Shown here: positions 59,942 through 64,000 of the stretch, piece by piece
Layout of the letters: every line of letters starts with the position of its first letter
How positions within the stretch are numbered: position 1 is the first letter of the stretch
DNA from: Syngnathus acus
Lineage: Eukaryota > Chordata > Actinopteri > Syngnathiformes > Syngnathidae
NCBI RefSeq assembly: GCF_901709675.1
Contig: NC_051094.1
Location: forward strand, 5,237,001-5,301,000
DNA length: 64,000 nucleotides
Direction: 5' to 3'
Notes under the pieces: model-generated
Seen by the model: the letters and a program-made list of their open reading frames with translations, nothing else
Database searches by the model: none
What the model was told of the DNA's origin: nothing
Program-made: the position numbers and the translations under genes

Positions 59942-61977
59942 GTGTGTTTAACGAGGGTAACTTGAAAAACATATTGGAACGCGGCCCCGAGGACTAGAGC
60001 TTGACACCTGTGACCTTTGACCATGATATTTCCCTAATAAAGTGGCCTGTTATTAGGTACACTTGAAAATGGCGGTGTACCTAATGGAGTGTCCGTGTGA
60101 TTCCCTCGTTAAGCGCACCTGCGTGAAAAGTTTTAGCTCCTGCAGAACGTGAAAATGACCAAAATCTTTTCACGCAGGTGTGTTTAACGAGGGTAACTTG
60201 GAAAACATATTGGAACGCGGCCCCGAGGACTAGAGCTTGACACCTGTGACCTTTGACCATGATATTTCCCTAATAAAGTGGCCTGTTATTAGGTACACTT
60301 GAAAATGGCGGTGTACCTAATGGAGTGTCCGTGTGATTCCCTCGTTAAGTGCACCTGCGTGAAAAGTTTTAGCCCCTGCAGAACGTGAAAGTGGCTAAAA
60401 CTTTTCACGCAGGTGTGTTTAACGAGGGTAACTTGGAAAACATATTGGAACGCGGCCCCGAGGACTAGAGCTTGACACCTGTGACCTTTGACCATGATAT
60501 TTCCCTAATAAAGTGGCCTGTTATTAGGTACACTTGAAAATGGCGGTGTACCTAATGGAGTGTCCGTGTGAGTCCCTCGTTAAGTGCACCTGCGTGAAAA
60601 GTTTTAGCCCCTGCAGAACGTGAAAGTGGCTAAAACTTTTCACGCAGGTGTGTTTAACGAGGGTAACTTGGAAAACATATTGGAACGCGGCCCCGAGGAC
60701 TAGAGCTTGACACCTGTGACCTTTGACCATGATATTTCCCTAATAAAGTGGCCTGTTATTAGGTACACTTGAAAATGGCGGTGTACCTAATGGAGTGTCC
60801 GTGTGAGTCCCTCGTTAAGTGCACCTGCGTGAAAAGTTTTAGCCCCTGCAGAACGTGAAAGTGGCTAAAACTTTTCACGCAGGTGTGTTTAACGAGGGTA
60901 ACTTGGAAAACATATTGGAACGCGGCCCCGAGGACTAGAGCTTGACACCTGTGACCTTTGACCATGATATTTCCCTAATAAAGTGGCCTGTTATTAGGTA
61001 CACTTGAAAATGGCGGTGTACCTAATGGAGTGTCCGTGTGATTCCCTCGTTAAGTGCACCTGCGTGAAAAGTTTTAGCCCCTGCAGAACGTGAAAGTGGC
61101 TAAAACTTTTCACGCAGGTGTGTTTAACGAGGGTAACTTGGAAAACATATTGGAACGCGGCCCCGAGGACTAGAGCTTGACACCTGTGACCTTTGACCAT
61201 GATATTTCCCTAATAAAGTGGCCTGTTATTAGGTACACTTGAAAATGGCGGTGTACCTAATGGAGTGTCCGTGTGATTCCCTCGTTAAGTGCACCTGCGT
61301 GAAAAGTTTTAGCCCCTGCAGAACGTGAAAGTGGCTAAAACTTTTCACGCAGGTGTGTTTAACGAGGGTAACTTGGAAAACATATTGGAACGCGGCCCCG
61401 AGGACTAGAGCTTGACACCTGTGACCTTTGACCATGATATTTCCCTAATAAAGTGGCCTGTTATTAGGTACACTTGAAAATGGCGGTGTACCTAATGGAG
61501 TGTCCGTGTGATTCCCTCGTTAAGTGCACCTGCGTGAAAAGTTTTAGCTCCTGCAGAACGTGAAAGTAGCTAAAACTTTTCACGCAGGTGCGCTTAACGA
61601 GGGTCACTTGGAAAACATGTTGGAATGCGGCCCCGAGGACTAGAGCTTGAACCTGTGACCTTTGACCATGATATTTCCCTAATAAAGTGGCCTGTTAGTA
61701 GGTACACTTGAGAATGGCGGTGTGCCTAATGGAGTGCCCGTGTGATTCCCTCGTTAAGTGCACCTGCGTGAAAAGTTTTAGCTCCTGCAGAACATGAAAA
61801 TGACCAAAAACTTTTCACGCAGGTGCACTTAACGAGGGTATCTTGGAAAACATGTTGGAATGCGGCCCTGAGGACTAGAGATTGACACCTGTGACCTTTG
61901 ACCATGATATTTCCCTAATAAAGTGGCTTGTTATTAGATACACTTGAAAATGGCGGTGTACCTAATGGAGTGTCCAA
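59942..61977 (+). repeat. 235-bp tandem repeat array, about 8.7 units
   Basis: The period is 235 bp, with 234-236 in some units. TGACCTTTGACC marks nine copies at 60011, 60247, 60482, 60717, 60952, 61187, 61422, 61656 and 61892. Inner units (60247-61500) are nearly identical; the outer units differ more, as expected if unequal exchange homogenises the middle. Each unit carries a long hairpin (CCCTCGTTAAGTGCACCTGC and its reverse complement, arms about 35 nt, loop about 20 nt), a DR1-like motif, AATAAA within CCTAATAAAGTGG, and AAAATGGCGG. Identical open frames of 68 residues on the minus strand simply follow the repeat. Confidence 0.97.
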
Positions 61978-62199
61978 GTGACATCACAGATCAAACAGCC
62001 AATCAGAAAGTGGGGGTGAGGGCGGGTGTGGCACTTTTCACTTTCACTTAAGCTTTTTCCCTAATGAAGTGGCCTGTGATTAGGTACACTTCATGGACAC
62101 TACAATAGGTACACTACACGAGGTAAAAAAAAAATAGAATAAATAAATAAGAAAGTGTAGCGAACGATTCGGTGAACGATTCTTTTGAACAAAAATGTT

Positions 62200-63326
62200 G
62201 TGAACCAATTCTAAAGATTCACTTAACTGGAATGCACATCACTAGTACAAAACAGTGCAGACGACCACAGGTTGCCAGGTCGAAATAGCCGACTGGTTAG
62301 TAACACGGGTTCTTGCACGGTAAGATTTTAGTTCGATCCCAGGTGAGAGGACATACATAAATGTGCTCTTATTGTGCAATTAACCCTTTATTTATTCTTT
62401 TTTTTTTTTACCTCGTGTAGTGAACCTATTGTACCTATTTTTTGTACGTGTCAAGAATGTGTATTTGACTACTTGCTCTTTATTTTGGGGGACACCAACA
62501 CATTACACAACGTAAAATACATATACATATTGTCATATAAAGCAGTTAACCAAACGTCAGAATTTTGTTTTCATGCCCAAAAAAATGAAAACAAGGAATA
62601 AAACACCAGACAAGTTTTAACAGGTTTTAATGTTGATTAAAATAAAAATAATAATAATAAAAGTACATTTCAAACCAGCAATCTAATGTGAACTTGCAGT
62701 AGATACATTGGATAACAATATTTAGGCGTATATATGCATACACGTTGTTTATAAACTACTATAAGCATAATCTCCCCGTTGTTGCATAACGGCGCATCCC
62801 TTCATGCAATAAAGTTAGCCGTTAGCTTGGAGAAAACGCGCATAAAAGAAGTGGTGATTCAGTGAGAGGTTCTTTCTTTCCTTGGCAAATCGAAAATCTA
62901 CATTCTGGCTTACATAGTTAACGCCAGGAGGGAGACGCAACACGTTCACTGACTGATCCGTTGATGCACGGGAAGGAAGGCAGTTGACCCATTGACTCGT
63001 TCGCGAACGGGAAAGTCGGGATTCGTTCCCTCGCTGATCCGTTCTCGCGAAGAACTGGAAATGCGAATCATTCACACAGATTCGTTCGTTGGTAAAGGGG
63101 AAATGCAATTCACAACTCGTTTGTGAACAGGAAGTTACGTCCTTTTCTTCTTCGTTTTGTTTTACGGTGAGGTGGCACCAGCTTCAATGGGCATTACCGA
63201 CACCTACTGGTTGAAGTCATATGAACTGAAAAAAGAAGGACTCAATTTAGGAAGTGATTCGGTCACTCTCGTTCACTGAAAATATTCGGTCTTCTGAACG
63301 AATCGTTCACTCACGAGCCAACACTA
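62200..63326 (-). repeat. Right arm of the foldback element
   Basis: It is the reverse complement of the left arm. GGAATGCACATCACTAGTACA at 62230 mirrors the left inner end, including the flanking ACAAAACAGTGC, so the arms do not stop at the inner TAGTG ends. Differences from the left arm include several small indels and an altered outermost 80 bp. Confidence 0.8.
62279..62350 (+). other. tRNA-like (SINE-type) segment in the right arm
   Basis: TAGCCGACTGG (62286-62296) resembles an A box and GTTCGATCC (62331-62339) a B box, at tRNA-like spacing. The two ends cannot form an acceptor stem. It mirrors 59789-59862. Confidence 0.55.
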
Positions 63327-64000
63327 CTGACAGCGCAATGATGGTCCGGTAATTGCCGCTGTGCCGCCGTTCGTCCTGGGGAAGAAAAAAAATCTCAAAG
63401 TACTTTCTTGGATGCAAGCACTGGAACTGATGAAACTTTGATTTCTCAGGCACTGCAAGACTTTTTTTTTAACGGTATTTAATGATATAAACTGCCCCCC
63501 CCCCCCCCTCACTCCCTCAAGTAAGCTTTTTGAAGTCTGTTGGGAAATAGTAAAAATGAATGGAAACTGACACAAAACTTGTCAAGTTAATAAAAAGGTT
63601 TTATGATGGCAACAAGTCTTCAAATAGATTTGGAAGCACCATTATTCTCCTTCAATTTCTTAAATTAATGGGAGCAATTTGGCTCACCGAGATAAAATAT
63701 GTCAAGTGCACGCAACTTCAACTTGTCAGGGGCAAAATCGCCACTGGGACTCCTTTGAAAGAGAAAAATAAAAGGTTATCAGTGGCTCATATGATGAAAA
63801 CGTTTTTTTCAAGAAAACATAAAGAATAAAAATGTCCTGTGGAGTTGAGCAACTAGTTTTAACGAGTGATCGTTTTTGTCGGTATTCAAGATTGGAAACA
63901 TGATTTGAAAAAAAATAAAATAAAATTGATTTTTTTTTCTTTCCTAAGGGCAACATTTTTTTTTTTCTACAAACATTTTTTTGTTTTTTTAATAATCTGA
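63327..64000. other. Right flank, no recognised gene
   Basis: AT-rich sequence with a poly-C run at 63496-63509 and poly-T/A runs near the window end. Nothing coding was recognised. Confidence 0.5.

Larger units (their letters stand above)
58847..63326. mobile_element. 4.48-kb foldback (giant inverted-repeat) element, hAT-like ends
   Basis: CTGACAGC flanks both sides (58839-58846 and 63327-63334), an apparent 8-bp target duplication. The ends read T(T/A)GTG(A/T)TG inward, resembling hAT termini. The left arm (58847 to about 59930) and right arm (about 62200-63326) are reverse complements with substitutions and indels. Shared landmarks include CGGGGAGATTATGCTT, GCTAACGGCTAACTTTATTGC, GTAGGTGTCAGTAATGCCCA and TTGAACGAATC-type phrases. 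Between the arms lie the tandem array 59942-61977 and short unique sequence. No transposase is visible, so it would depend on proteins supplied from elsewhere. Confidence 0.85.

Noticed and set aside
60289-61435. Five identical 68-residue open frames on the minus strand
   Set aside because: They recur exactly with the 235-bp repeat period and lack any recognisable domain; the frame is a by-product of the repeat.
59942-61977. Regular repeats as a CRISPR-like array
   Set aside because: Units are 235 bp with no variable spacers, and the genome is vertebrate.
62279-62350. A functional tRNA gene
   Set aside because: The A and B boxes are visible but the acceptor stem does not pair and the anticodon arm is unclear; better read as a SINE-type relic.

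Overview
This window is vertebrate, almost certainly teleost fish, nuclear DNA. It has long introns, GT-AG exons, dense CA/TG and AT microsatellites, and fish-type mobile elements (a tRNA-derived SINE, non-autonomous hAT and TA-target DNA transposons). The species cannot be named from the sequence.

One protein-coding gene dominates. It lies on the + strand from 8320 to 56207 and encodes a TMEM132-family single-pass type I membrane protein. I assembled 15 exons whose phases all join, giving 3401 nt (1132 residues plus a stop). The only missing part is the 5' end (exon 1, with start codon and signal peptide), which lies left of the window. From remembered paralogue features in the cytoplasmic tail and middle domain, TMEM132B is the best fit. 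TMEM132C and D are the alternatives, and E looks unlike it. The family consists of neuronal and sensory adhesion-type proteins whose tail is thought to contact the actin machinery; a candidate WAVE-binding (WIRS) motif is visible in the tail.

Layout: 1-8319 is intron 1 (repeats only). 8320-9758 holds two exons for the N-terminal domain. 9759-50341 holds four exons separated by introns of 6-16 kb packed with decayed local repeats and transposons. 50342-56207 is a compact 3' half with nine further exons, seven of its introns being phase 0 and some under 90 bp. 56208 to about 56620 is the 3' UTR with AATAAA. From there to 64000 no gene was found. That tail holds a 4.48-kb inverted-repeat (foldback) element at 58847-63326 with an apparent 8-bp target duplication, carrying a 235-bp tandem array of about 8.7 units.

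Points most worth a second look: a 69-bp in-frame, stop-free intron (possible exitron) inside the TMEM132 coding region; a duplicated copy of the final 24 codons, stop included, lying in the 3' UTR; an 85-bp intron largely made of a repeat hairpin also found in the downstream array; and the foldback element, whose array repeats a hairpin, a DR1-like nuclear-receptor half-site pair and an AATAAA in each unit.
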